From an uncultured Pirellulaceae bacterium (lineage in GTDB: Bacteria; Planctomycetota; Planctomycetia; Pirellulales; Pirellulaceae), in assembly GCA_934278005.1 (NCBI GenBank), contig CAKQWG010000118.1, positions 1 to 10,077 on the forward strand: a DNA stretch of 10,077 bases, given 5' to 3'. Under the pieces are notes generated by a model, which was given only the letters and a program-made list of their open reading frames with translations, did not search any database and was not told where the DNA came from. Every line of letters begins with the position of its first letter. The stretch's first letter is position 1. Positions 1 to 7,052 of the stretch are shown here, one piece after another. A program made the translations under genes and the position numbers.

Positions 1-2
1 CG

Positions 3-194
3 ATCGATCGCAGCGATGAATATCCAGCTCTGGCTGGTCAGCCGGCTTGGTACATTGAGCGGCAGCTTGAGTTGTTCGCTCAACGGCAGCGAGGTGGCAG
101 CCAGCATGCCTCACTGATGCATCCCATCGCCAACAAGCTCAGTGAGGCGCAGCGGCGCGCATTAGCAGCCTACTATGCTAGCGTAGAGCAATAA
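3..194 (+). CDS. Class I cytochrome c (c4/c553-like), C-terminal fragment
   Basis: The frame is open from the first bases and ends at TAA 192-194, giving 63 residues whose N-terminal part lies before the window. The visible part matches the C-terminal half of small soluble c-type cytochromes of the c4/c553 group. YPALAGQ (visible residues 7-13) is followed by a helix, WYIERQLELF, then by MHPIA (39-43) and a final helix, LSEAQRRALAAYYASV. Met39 is the expected axial haem ligand in this family. The haem-attaching CxxCH should lie upstream and cannot be seen. Such proteins carry electrons in the periplasm. The gene reads in the same direction as the PSCyt1-DUF1549-DUF1553 gene, but 239 nt separate them, so co-transcription is uncertain. 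A tandem two-haem c4 protein or a cytochrome domain fused to a larger enzyme is possible, since only the end is present. Confidence 0.82.
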   Translation: MDRSDEYPALAGQPAWYIERQLELFAQRQRGGSQHASLMHPIANKLSEAQRRALAAYYASVEQ

Positions 195-248
195 ACGCAT
201 CTCTATTAGAAGCCTGGTGGCTCTGCCGCTGCAAGCGACGCATAGCTT

Positions 249-280
249 GCGGGCCACATGCTCGGCGGGCCACATGCTCG
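249..280. repeat. Perfect 16-bp tandem duplication in an intergenic gap
   Basis: The 16-mer GCGGGCCACATGCTCG occurs twice head to tail, at 249-264 and 265-280, without mismatch. It lies in the gap between the cytochrome c stop and the PSCyt1 gene. No gene is supported in 195-433. A TACAAT hexamer at 336-341 could be a -10 element for the downstream pair, but no convincing -35 precedes it. The duplication may be simple slippage or a doubled protein-binding site; the sequence does not decide between these. Confidence 0.85.
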
Positions 281-433
281 CCGGAGTTCGTCCCCCGGCT
301 GCCTGGCAGATGCTATCTTCAAGTCGCTCAAGCGTTACAATGGACGTTGGCGGCGGTCCAAGCTCGAGTGACATTAGGCAGTTAATTCGTGCTTTACATT
401 GGCCCAAGTACCAGTACGCAAGCGAGCTTTCCC

Positions 434-2941
434 ATGACGTTAGGCCGGTATTTTCTTTTGATATGCGCCGCGATGTGCGTGCAGCAGTTGCAGGGGCGAG
501 CCGAGGAGCCAGCGACTGACGAAGCACCAGGTTCCGCGGGTATTGTATTTTTTGAGGCCAAGGTACGCCCAGTTCTCATAGAACACTGCTATGACTGTCA
601 CTCCACTGAATCGGGCGTGGCCGAGGGAGAGTTACTCGTCGATTCGCGTACGGCAATTCGGCGAGGGGGCACACGTGGCCCGGCGGTCGTCCCGCGCCAC
701 GCTCAGGCAAGCCTACTGCTGTCAGCGGTGATGCACCAGCATGACGATTTGAAAATGCCGCCCAAGGAGGCTCCGCTCTCCCCCGAGGTCATTGCCGATT
801 TGCGAAAGTGGATCGAGATGGGAGCGCCCGACCCGCGCGTGAGCGAATCGCCAGCGGCAACCGAGGCAGGCCCGGGCGGAGAGCTTGCCCGCGATCACTG
901 GGCTTACCAGCCACCTCAGATGGCTGCTCCACCTGCGGTTGAGCAGTCGGCATGGGTGCGCGATGAACTGGATCGATATATTCTGGCCGAGTTGGAAGCC
1001 AAAGGACTCGAGCCCTCGCCCGACGCCTCGCCCAATGTGCTCCTACGCCGGGTGACTTTTGCGATTATTGGTTTGCCCCCCACCGCAGCAGAGCTCAGCC
1101 GGTTTTCGCGGGCCTGTGCAGCCCAGGGGATCGACTCCGCACTTGCAGACGTCGTCGATGAATTGCTCGAATCAAAGCACTTTGGCGAGCGCTGGGGCCG
1201 GCATTGGTTAGACATTGCCCGTTTTGGTGAGTCAAGTGGCGGTGAATCGAATGTCTCCTTTCCGTATGCTTGGCGATATCGCGACTACGTGATCGACAGT
1301 GTGAATGCAGATATTCCGTATGACCGGTTTTTGATCGAGCAGGTTGCCGGCGACCTATTGCCTGCAGAGACTGACGCGGAACGCGCGCGGTTGCTGATCG
1401 CTACCGGCTTCTTGGCCGTGGGAACCAAGAATCTAGGGGAAAACGATGACCTGAAGTTCGAGGCGGATGTAGTCGACGAACAGATCGACTCGTTGACGCG
1501 GAGTGTATTGGCCAGTTCGGTGGCCTGCGCCCGCTGCCACCACCACAAGTTCGATCCATTCACAATGGAAGACTACTACGGATTAGCTGGAATCTTCGCC
1601 AGCACCAAGACCTACTTTGGGACGTTCACGACACCCGCCAATAACCGTGGCGGCGATCCATTGCCGCTGCCACACGTCGCTGGCGAGACGATTTTTCACC
1701 AGTCGCTTTCGGAGGAAAAGTTCGCCGAGCTCAAGCAAACGGCTGCGGAGCTGAACGCAGAGCACTTAGAAATACAGGCTGCCACGCGAGCTTTGTTTTC
1801 AGGTAAGCGACCCGAGCGGGAATTTACGCTTACAGACGTCCTTTCCAACTTGTGGCGTCGCGGCCCGGTCGAAGGCAAGCTGGAAACGCTCGACGAGCAG
1901 GGTCGGGCGTTACCCTTGACGATGGGTGTCTTAGACCGGCCCGAGATTCATGATGTTCCGCTGCTGACTCGAGGGGAGATTGGACGGGCCGGCCAAATCG
2001 TGCCTCGCGCATTTCCACAGGCAATTTTAGTGAGCAGTTCGCTTGACATACCTGCAGATCAAAGTGGTCGCCTTGAGTTGGCTGGCTGGTTGACCGATTC
2101 CCAGCATCCGTTGACCAGCCGCGTGTTTGTAAATCGCGTGTGGCATCATCTATTTGGTGCGGGGCTGGTGGCGACGGTCGATAATTTTGGAACCAGCGGA
2201 GGTGCCCCCAGCCATCCCCGGCTCCTGGACTCATTGGCAGTCGAGTTTGTCGATGATGGTTGGTCGCTAAAGCGCCTCGTCCGACGCTTGGTTTTGTCCC
2301 GCACTTGGCGACAGTCTTCCACTTTTGATCGAGACGCATTCCTGGAAGACCCCGAGAACCGTCTGCTGTGGCGGATGCCTAAACAGCGACTGGAAGCGGA
2401 AGCGATTCGCGATGCAATGCTGTCCGTGAGCGGCGAACTGGACACGTCGCCCGTCGAGGGCTCGCTCGTGGCTAGAGTCATTGGTGACCGTCCCATCTCT
2501 TTAATTGGGCTAGACAATCGCCTTCCCAAAGATTTAGACGATGCGCTGCATCGCTCTGTCTACCTGCCCGTCATTCGGGACCGATTGCCAGACGTGCTCG
2601 AACTGTTTGATTTTGCCGAGCCCAGCTTGGTGACGGGAAAACGCGATCAAACAAACGTTCCCGTCCAGGCGTTATATTTGATGAATAGCCCTTTCGTTCA
2701 AGCGCGTGCCGACGGCTTGGCTGCCAGACTGATGCGGGAGGCGGCTTCCAGTGAAGAGCGAATCGCACTGGGTTTCCAGCTCTGCTTCGCGCGGCCACCG
2801 CAGGCGGACGAACTTGAACGCTCGCTTATCTTCGTAGAGCAAAAGGACACTGAGACAGGCGATCGCGTTCCAGTCAGTGACGTGCTGATTAGTTTTTGTC
2901 AAGCGTTGCTTTCGACAGCCGAATTCCGCAATCTCGATTGA
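434..2941 (+). CDS. PSCyt1-DUF1549-DUF1553 protein (planctomycete cytochrome family), secreted
   Basis: The product is an exported 835-residue protein of a family abundant in planctomycetes; its reaction is not established. Residues 1-23 form a Sec-type signal peptide (Arg5, a hydrophobic core FLLICAAMC, cleavage plausibly after GRA). A PSCyt1 domain follows, with haem-binding motif CYDCH at 52-56. HWAYQPP at 155 and the stretch to about 385 match DUF1549, ending with a second haem-type motif, CARCH, at 365-369. DUF1553 runs from about 558 (HPLTSRVFVNRVWHHLFG) to about 815 and includes TNVPVQALYLMNSPFV. The protein lacks the large lectin-like insert that some relatives carry. ATG 434 was chosen because it begins the signal peptide. 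An in-frame GTG at 389 would add 15 polar residues before it. No strong Shine-Dalgarno site precedes either. The DUF1501 gene follows 28 nt after the stop, a usual pairing in this phylum. Confidence 0.93.
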   Translation: MTLGRYFLLICAAMCVQQLQGRAEEPATDEAPGSAGIVFFEAKVRPVLIEHCYDCHSTESGVAEGELLVDSRTAIRRGGTRGPAVVPRHAQASLLLSAVMHQHDDLKMPPKEAPLSPEVIADLRKWIEMGAPDPRVSESPAATEAGPGGELARDHWAYQPPQMAAPPAVEQSAWVRDELDRYILAELEAKGLEPSPDASPNVLLRRVTFAIIGLPPTAAELSRFSRACAAQGIDSALADVVDELLESKHFGERWGRHWLDIARFGESSGGESNVSFPYAWRYRDYVIDSVNADIPYDRFLIEQVAGDLLPAETDAERARLLIATGFLAVGTKNLGENDDLKFEADVVDEQIDSLTRSVLASSVACARCHHHKFDPFTMEDYYGLAGIFASTKTYFGTFTTPANNRGGDPLPLPHVAGETIFHQSLSEEKFAELKQTAAELNAEHLEIQAATRALFSGKRPEREFTLTDVLSNLWRRGPVEGKLETLDEQGRALPLTMGVLDRPEIHDVPLLTRGEIGRAGQIVPRAFPQAILVSSSLDIPADQSGRLELAGWLTDSQHPLTSRVFVNRVWHHLFGAGLVATVDNFGTSGGAPSHPRLLDSLAVEFVDDGWSLKRLVRRLVLSRTWRQSSTFDRDAFLEDPENRLLWRMPKQRLEAEAIRDAMLSVSGELDTSPVEGSLVARVIGDRPISLIGLDNRLPKDLDDALHRSVYLPVIRDRLPDVLELFDFAEPSLVTGKRDQTNVPVQALYLMNSPFVQARADGLAARLMREAASSEERIALGFQLCFARPPQADELERSLIFVEQKDTETGDRVPVSDVLISFCQALLSTAEFRNLD

Positions 2942-2969
2942 TCATTGTCCGACACTGGAAAGTAATGAA

Positions 2970-4421
2970 ATGGCCGATTCGACTTCACCCTTCCATGCCC
3001 GACCCTTGCCACGGCGAACTGCCCTAAAGTCGCTCGCGTCTGGATTTGGTTACTTGGCCTTTGCCAGTCTGGCTCAGGAGGCGGCGGCTCGGCAGGGAGC
3101 GTCGAGCAACGATGCGATGGCCCGTAAAGCGACGCATTTTCCTGCCAAGGCGAAACGCGTCATATTCCTGTGCATGAACGGTGGCCCATCGCATGTCGAT
3201 TTATTCGACTACAAGCCATTGCTTGGCGCACATGATGGCGGGCGCGCGCCGGAGAGTGTTTTGGCCGGCAATCAAAGCTTGATGGGCTCGCCCTTCAAGT
3301 TCTCGCAACATGGTGATTCCGGGCAGTGGCTGTCGGAGCTTTCTCCACATCTGGCTCGACATGCCGATGAGTTGTGTTTTATTCATAGCATGCACACAGA
3401 TTTGCCAAACCATTCGCAGGCTTTCTTGCAAATGCACACCGGCAGCTTCCAGTTTATCCGCCCCTCGTTGGGAGCTTGGTCGCTTTACGGACTGGGAAGT
3501 GAAAACACCAATCTGCCTGGCTTCATCACGCTCAATCCACCAGCGGAGAACGGAGGTTCCCAGAATTTTGGCAGCGCATTTTTACCCGCCGCCTATCAGG
3601 CGACCAAGATCGGCACCAATCAGATCCCTGGCTTCTATGCGGCTATGATGGGCATCGACAAGGAGCCGGGCCCGCCGCTGAAGAATATCGAAAACGGTCG
3701 ACTGACACCTCGCATGCAGCGGGCGCAGCTCGACCTCATCCGCGATCTCAACACCAGCAAGTTGGAGCGCGAGGTATACCATCCGGAGATTGAGGGAGCG
3801 ATTCAATCGTTCGAACTGGCTTTTCGCATGCAAGACGAAGTCCCCGAGTTGCTCGACGTATCGTCCGAATCGCAGGCGACGCTCGATGCTTATGGAGTTG
3901 GACCGGGATTGGAGACGGATCTTTTCGGCAAGCAATGCCTACTGGCCCGACGCCTCGCCGAGGCTGGTGTGCGGTTTATCGAGTTGACCGCTCCCAAGAG
4001 CTGGGACCATCACTTTATTCTTCAGACCGCGCTTCCCGAAACTTGTAGGACAACGGATCAACCAGTAGCGGCACTGCTCGGCGATCTCAAGGAGCGTGGG
4101 ATGTTGGACGACACGTTAGTGGTGTGGGCGGGAGAATTCGGTAGAACACCCTATGCTCAAAGCGGAACAGGCCGCGACCACAACAACAAGGGATATACGC
4201 TATGGATGGCTGGAGGCGGTGTTAAAGGCGGCACTAGCTACGGTGCTACCGACGATCTGGGGTATCAAGCAGTTGAAAACCCAGTGCACATCCACGATTG
4301 GCACGCCACGATTCTGCATCTCTTAGGGCTGGATCATAAGCAGTTGACTTTCAATTACGCCGGCCGCGATTTTCGCTTAACCGACATCTACGGCAAGGTC
4401 GTGCATGAGATCATGGCTTGA
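2970..4421 (+). CDS. DUF1501 protein, Tat-exported (partner of the PSCyt1-DUF1549-DUF1553 gene)
   Basis: This 483-residue protein belongs to DUF1501, which falls in the alkaline phosphatase/sulfatase-like superfamily; the substrate is unknown. The N-terminus carries a twin-arginine signal (R15 R16 TALK, then an apolar stretch to about residue 40, ending in AAARQ), so export in folded form is expected. Conserved family stretches include MNGGPSHVDLFD (69-80), HSMHTDLPNHSQAF, KSWDHHF, AGEFGRTP (E389) and GRDHNNKG (401-408). The Asp, Glu and His residues in these segments are where this superfamily usually binds metal, which is an inference from the family. Start ATG 2970 has only a weak GGAAAG upstream at 2957-2962. 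It lies 28 nt after the PSCyt1 gene and is probably co-transcribed with it. No terminator hairpin was clear in the 60-nt convergent gap 4422-4481. Confidence 0.95.
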   Translation: MADSTSPFHARPLPRRTALKSLASGFGYLAFASLAQEAAARQGASSNDAMARKATHFPAKAKRVIFLCMNGGPSHVDLFDYKPLLGAHDGGRAPESVLAGNQSLMGSPFKFSQHGDSGQWLSELSPHLARHADELCFIHSMHTDLPNHSQAFLQMHTGSFQFIRPSLGAWSLYGLGSENTNLPGFITLNPPAENGGSQNFGSAFLPAAYQATKIGTNQIPGFYAAMMGIDKEPGPPLKNIENGRLTPRMQRAQLDLIRDLNTSKLEREVYHPEIEGAIQSFELAFRMQDEVPELLDVSSESQATLDAYGVGPGLETDLFGKQCLLARRLAEAGVRFIELTAPKSWDHHFILQTALPETCRTTDQPVAALLGDLKERGMLDDTLVVWAGEFGRTPYAQSGTGRDHNNKGYTLWMAGGGVKGGTSYGATDDLGYQAVENPVHIHDWHATILHLLGLDHKQLTFNYAGRDFRLTDIYGKVVHEIMA

Positions 4422-4481
4422 CCCCTACAGCGGCTTGATCGGAGATGAACAGCCCGGCACCAATGAGACGATTGCCTGATT

Positions 4482-5300
4482 TCATCGCATGCGATCCATC
4501 GCATCGGGCGGTTGTAGCAGTTCGTTCGTTCGCTGTTCTACGCGCTGCGCGATGCGGATCGTTTGATCCAGTTCGGCCCGCAGTCTCCGCAACTCATCTG
4601 CCTTGCCGCCGACCGTACGCTGATGCAATTGGTCCAGAATGGTTTGCAACTGATTGACAGAAGCCTCGACTTCTACGATCAATAGCTCACGTTGGTGCAT
4701 GTTCTGACTTGAATCACGCGGATTGTCCTGAGCCTGCTGCCACAGTTGATACGTCATTTCTAAGTGCTCTGTGCAGACGTTAAACATTTGGTCGACATGG
4801 CGAAGCACATCGCCCTTCAGGACCGAAAATTTTCCAGCCTGTACCTCTTGCTCGAGCGATCGGCGAAGCTGTATCAGAGCCACTAGTAGATCTTGGGTCC
4901 GATTATCACAGTCACTCCGCAACTTGGTTTCTAGTTCTGCCAGTCGACGCTGTTGCTGCATCGCGCGCGACTCAAACATCGTTTGGAACCGACCAGCGAC
5001 ATTCTGAAGTCCGGCGAGACCACGCCACGCGAAACGGCCGACGCCGAACAATACCGCGATGAGAGCGAGTGCGGCCAAGATGGGACCGGCGCTTAGTACT
5101 ACGATGGCGATTAGTGCCAGGCTTCCCACGATGATCGGTAGCGACGCATCGAGCTTGGAGAAAGCATCCACGACTGCTCGCTTGCGCAGGCCGCGCCATT
5201 TGAGATTGTCGAACAAATCGTCCGCATCGAAGAGCTCATCCAGATCGAGCCAGTCCGAATCCCATTTAGTGTGCTTCTTGCGTTTTTTACGGCTTCCCAT
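4482..5300 (-). CDS. Unknown membrane-hairpin and coiled-coil protein, 272 aa
   Basis: I do not recognise a named family. The 272-residue product begins with a very basic patch (GSRKKRKKH) followed by an acidic Asp-rich segment (WDSDWLDLDELFDADDLFD, 13-31). Two adjacent hydrophobic segments at about 54-72 and 73-90, split by a Gly-Pro, suggest a membrane hairpin. The rest, about 105-262, is rich in Gln, Glu, Leu and Arg with heptad-like spacing (for example 113-155 and 205-262), suggesting coiled coils, probably cytoplasmic given the basic N-terminus. Residues 190-203 are a polar break. There is no signal peptide and no catalytic motif. The start has AGGAG on the minus strand (5314-5318), but 13 nt away, which is long. 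The gene is convergent with DUF1501 and separated from the PQQ gene by a repeat-bearing gap, so it is probably a single-gene unit. A scaffold or envelope-shape role is possible but is a guess. Confidence 0.85.
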   Translation of the reverse strand: MGSRKKRKKHTKWDSDWLDLDELFDADDLFDNLKWRGLRKRAVVDAFSKLDASLPIIVGSLALIAIVVLSAGPILAALALIAVLFGVGRFAWRGLAGLQNVAGRFQTMFESRAMQQQRRLAELETKLRSDCDNRTQDLLVALIQLRRSLEQEVQAGKFSVLKGDVLRHVDQMFNVCTEHLEMTYQLWQQAQDNPRDSSQNMHQRELLIVEVEASVNQLQTILDQLHQRTVGGKADELRRLRAELDQTIRIAQRVEQRTNELLQPPDAMDRMR

Positions 5301-5353
5301 CGACGGACGGAAACTCCTGAAGGGTAAGGGCGGGAGCGGGCATTAACTTCAAT

Positions 5354-5383
5354 ATTGTACAAGCTTAGCCAGCTGGCAACCAA
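5354..5383 (-). promoter_or_regulatory. Possible sigma70-like promoter for the 272-aa gene
   Basis: On the minus strand a TTGGTT hexamer (5378-5383) and a TACAAT hexamer (5354-5359) lie 18 bp apart. This resembles a -35/-10 pair and would give a leader of about 45 nt before ATG 5300. Matches are imperfect (3 of 6 and 5 of 6 to the Escherichia coli consensus), and planctomycete promoters are poorly defined, so this is a candidate only. Confidence 0.35.
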
Positions 5384-5420
5384 TTTTCTGGAATGACTCT
5401 GCGGTGTGGCAGTCGCTGGC

Positions 5421-5437
5421 TGCGGTCTGCGGTCTGC
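5421..5437. repeat. Short heptamer repeat (TGCGGTC x2 plus a degenerate partial)
   Basis: TGCGGTC occurs at 5421-5427 and 5428-5434 and is followed by TGCCG. It lies about 20 bp from the 15-bp minisatellite in the same gap, so this stretch appears prone to repeat slippage. A 5-bp stem with an 8-nt loop can be drawn from GCGGT and ACCGC just after it, but no T-run follows, so it is not called a terminator. Confidence 0.6.
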
Positions 5438-5460
5438 CGTAACCGCGCTGCGCTTGTTAC

Positions 5461-5511
5461 GAGCCTACGAGAAGCGAGCCTACGAGAAGCGAGCCTACGA
5501 GGAGCGAGCCC
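5461..5511. repeat. 15-bp intergenic minisatellite, three copies plus a partial
   Basis: The unit GAGCCTACGAGAAGC occurs at 5461-5475 and 5476-5490, and with one A-to-G change at 5491-5505. A partial GAGCC copy follows. It lies 27 bp past the stop of the PQQ-type gene, between the two minus-strand genes. Because the unit is 15 bp, every frame gives a five-residue repeat: on the plus strand RAYEK-like, on the minus strand RRLAS-like. Neither belongs to an otherwise gene-like frame, so I treat it as non-coding. It may affect mRNA ends or bind a protein, but nothing in the sequence proves this. Confidence 0.88.
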
Positions 5512-5537
5512 AAAGCGAAATTTCCCAGGGGAGCAAT

Positions 5538-6890
5538 TCATTCGCCAGTGATGCAGTAAAGTCTGGTCAGCGTTCTCAAGAGCAGTTTGCCATCCGCGAT
5601 GCTCGGCGTGGCAATGCACAGCTCGTCGAGCGGGTTAGTGGCGAGCAATTCGAATTGGTCGCCCGCTTTTACAACGTACGTATTGCCATCCTCGCTCAAG
5701 CAGAAGATTTTACCATTGTACGCCCAGGGTGAGGCAGTGAACGAACCGCCTTGCGGAAAACGCACTTTGCCGAATACCTCCTCGCCCGTCAGAGCGTTAT
5801 GGCAAGTCATAAAGCCCTGGTCATAGACCGTATACAGGTTTTCGCCATAGACGATCTGAGAGGTGTTGTAGGGTGAGCACTTGGGTTGATACCAAGCAAT
5901 AAACGGATTGTCGGTGTAGTCGTCCTTGCTGGCGATCTCCCCCGCCGCTCCAGGCTTCAGAGCAAATGTAGGACGATGTGCATCGCCCACGTAGCCGGAC
6001 GACACATAGCACAGACCGTGCGCTACGAACGGCGACGGGATCACTAGGGCTGACATGTGCCCGTCGAATTCCCACAGCAGGTCTCCCGCAAGTGAATAGC
6101 TGCGGTTGCGGTTGTTGCCCGGGACCACGATCTCCGTTCTCAGCTCATTTTTCCAGACCAAGGGAGTTGCCCAAGAATGGGTTTCGTCACGGGGCGTACG
6201 CCACAGTTCTTCACCAGTCTCAGCCGCGAAGGAAGCGATCCAAGAGTCCTCCTGGTTGTCATACACGACGAATACTTGACCGTCGTGGATTACCGGAGAT
6301 GCGGCTGCGCCGTAGTCCATGTTGGTCTTCTTGGGATCGATCTCGTGCGCCCACAACTGCTTTCCGTCTAGGTCGTAGCAAAACAAACCCACGTCGCCAA
6401 ACAGCACGTAGAGTCTCTGTCCATCGGTAGTTGGGGTCTCCGCAGCGTAGGAGCTCTTGGGATGGCGTGGTACTGTAGGGCGGCCGGTTTTAGCTTCGTG
6501 TTGCCAAAGCTGCTGACCGGAGGTCAGATCGAAGCAGTACACCATCCAGTGGTGGATCCCCGCCGCCGGCTCGCGAACGCCCTCACCCAGATAGAGACCT
6601 TTGGTTGGTAGCGTGTTGGCTTCATCGGCTACGACGCTGGAGATGAACACGCGCTCACCTACGATGATAGGACTGCCCCAGCCTTGCCCAGCTAGCTCAA
6701 TCGACCACGCAACATTTTTTGTCTTGTCCCATAGCGTTGGCAGGCGAGGATCGTCGGCCACGACACCGGTCGCATTTTCCCCTCGAAAGCGGTGCCAGCC
6801 GTCTGCGGACCATAGCTTTTGAGTGAAAGCCATCGCAGACAGACTCAATAGAGTTAGCAGACTCAGTCCAACGAGCTGTTTTGGATGCAT
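5538..6890 (-). CDS. Secreted PQQ-like beta-propeller protein
   Basis: The 450-residue product has a Sec signal peptide (basic K4, apolar LVGLSLLTLLSLSAMAF, end near 28) followed by WHRFRGENATGVV, the usual opening of planctomycete PQQ-repeat proteins. Blades of the propeller are seen as Trp-ending repeats: NVAWSIELAGQGWGSP (59-74), SGQQLWQHEA (124-133), LDGKQLWAHEI (174-184), TGEELWRTPRD (225-235) and LAGDLLWEFDG (267-277). Later, weaker repeats lie around 345-375, 390-410 and 425-447. The fold is shared by PQQ enzymes and BamB-type scaffolds. No dehydrogenase domain or clear quinone site could be assigned, so binding or scaffold roles are as likely as catalysis. GAAGGGA on the minus strand (6896-6902) is a weak ribosome site 5 nt before ATG 6890. 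The DUF1501 gene upstream ends 162 nt away, so this gene may have its own promoter; none was convincing in 6891-7052. Confidence 0.93.
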   Translation of the reverse strand: MHPKQLVGLSLLTLLSLSAMAFTQKLWSADGWHRFRGENATGVVADDPRLPTLWDKTKNVAWSIELAGQGWGSPIIVGERVFISSVVADEANTLPTKGLYLGEGVREPAAGIHHWMVYCFDLTSGQQLWQHEAKTGRPTVPRHPKSSYAAETPTTDGQRLYVLFGDVGLFCYDLDGKQLWAHEIDPKKTNMDYGAAASPVIHDGQVFVVYDNQEDSWIASFAAETGEELWRTPRDETHSWATPLVWKNELRTEIVVPGNNRNRSYSLAGDLLWEFDGHMSALVIPSPFVAHGLCYVSSGYVGDAHRPTFALKPGAAGEIASKDDYTDNPFIAWYQPKCSPYNTSQIVYGENLYTVYDQGFMTCHNALTGEEVFGKVRFPQGGSFTASPWAYNGKIFCLSEDGNTYVVKAGDQFELLATNPLDELCIATPSIADGKLLLRTLTRLYCITGE

Positions 6891-7052
6891 GGTAAGTCCC
6901 TTCGAGGTTTTTCAGCGTGGCATCTTTCTCTGGCGTCGCATCGACGTGTGTGCAGTGTAAGCTTTTCGAGTGACTAAATGAACCCACTTTATACAGCACA
7001 ACCGCTCACACCGTTCTCAGCCGCTGCTGGGACGCATTTCAGAAGGGCGCAG

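Noticed and set aside
1830..2339. 169-aa open frame on the minus strand inside the PSCyt1 gene
   Set aside because: It lies wholly within a well-supported gene on the other strand, has no recognisable domain and has a low-complexity Arg/Pro/Ser composition typical of a shadow frame.
4484..4495. Perfect 12-bp palindrome ATCGCATGCGAT at the 3' end of the 272-aa gene
   Set aside because: It has no loop and no following T-run, and it lies within the last codons, so it is not a terminator; a single 12-bp palindrome can arise by chance.
5406..5732. Plus-strand frame translating the 15-bp repeat as RAYEK-like pentapeptides
   Set aside because: It begins in a repeat-rich gap and runs into the antisense of the PQQ gene; the repeat pattern follows from the 15-bp unit alone.
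5978..6430. 150-aa open frame on the plus strand
   Set aside because: It is antisense to the PQQ beta-propeller gene, whose repeats and signal peptide are clear; the Arg-rich product shows no family features.
6891..7052. TATAAA on the minus strand in the gap before the PQQ gene as a promoter -10
   Set aside because: No acceptable -35 hexamer lies 16-18 bp upstream, so the match is not distinguishable from chance.
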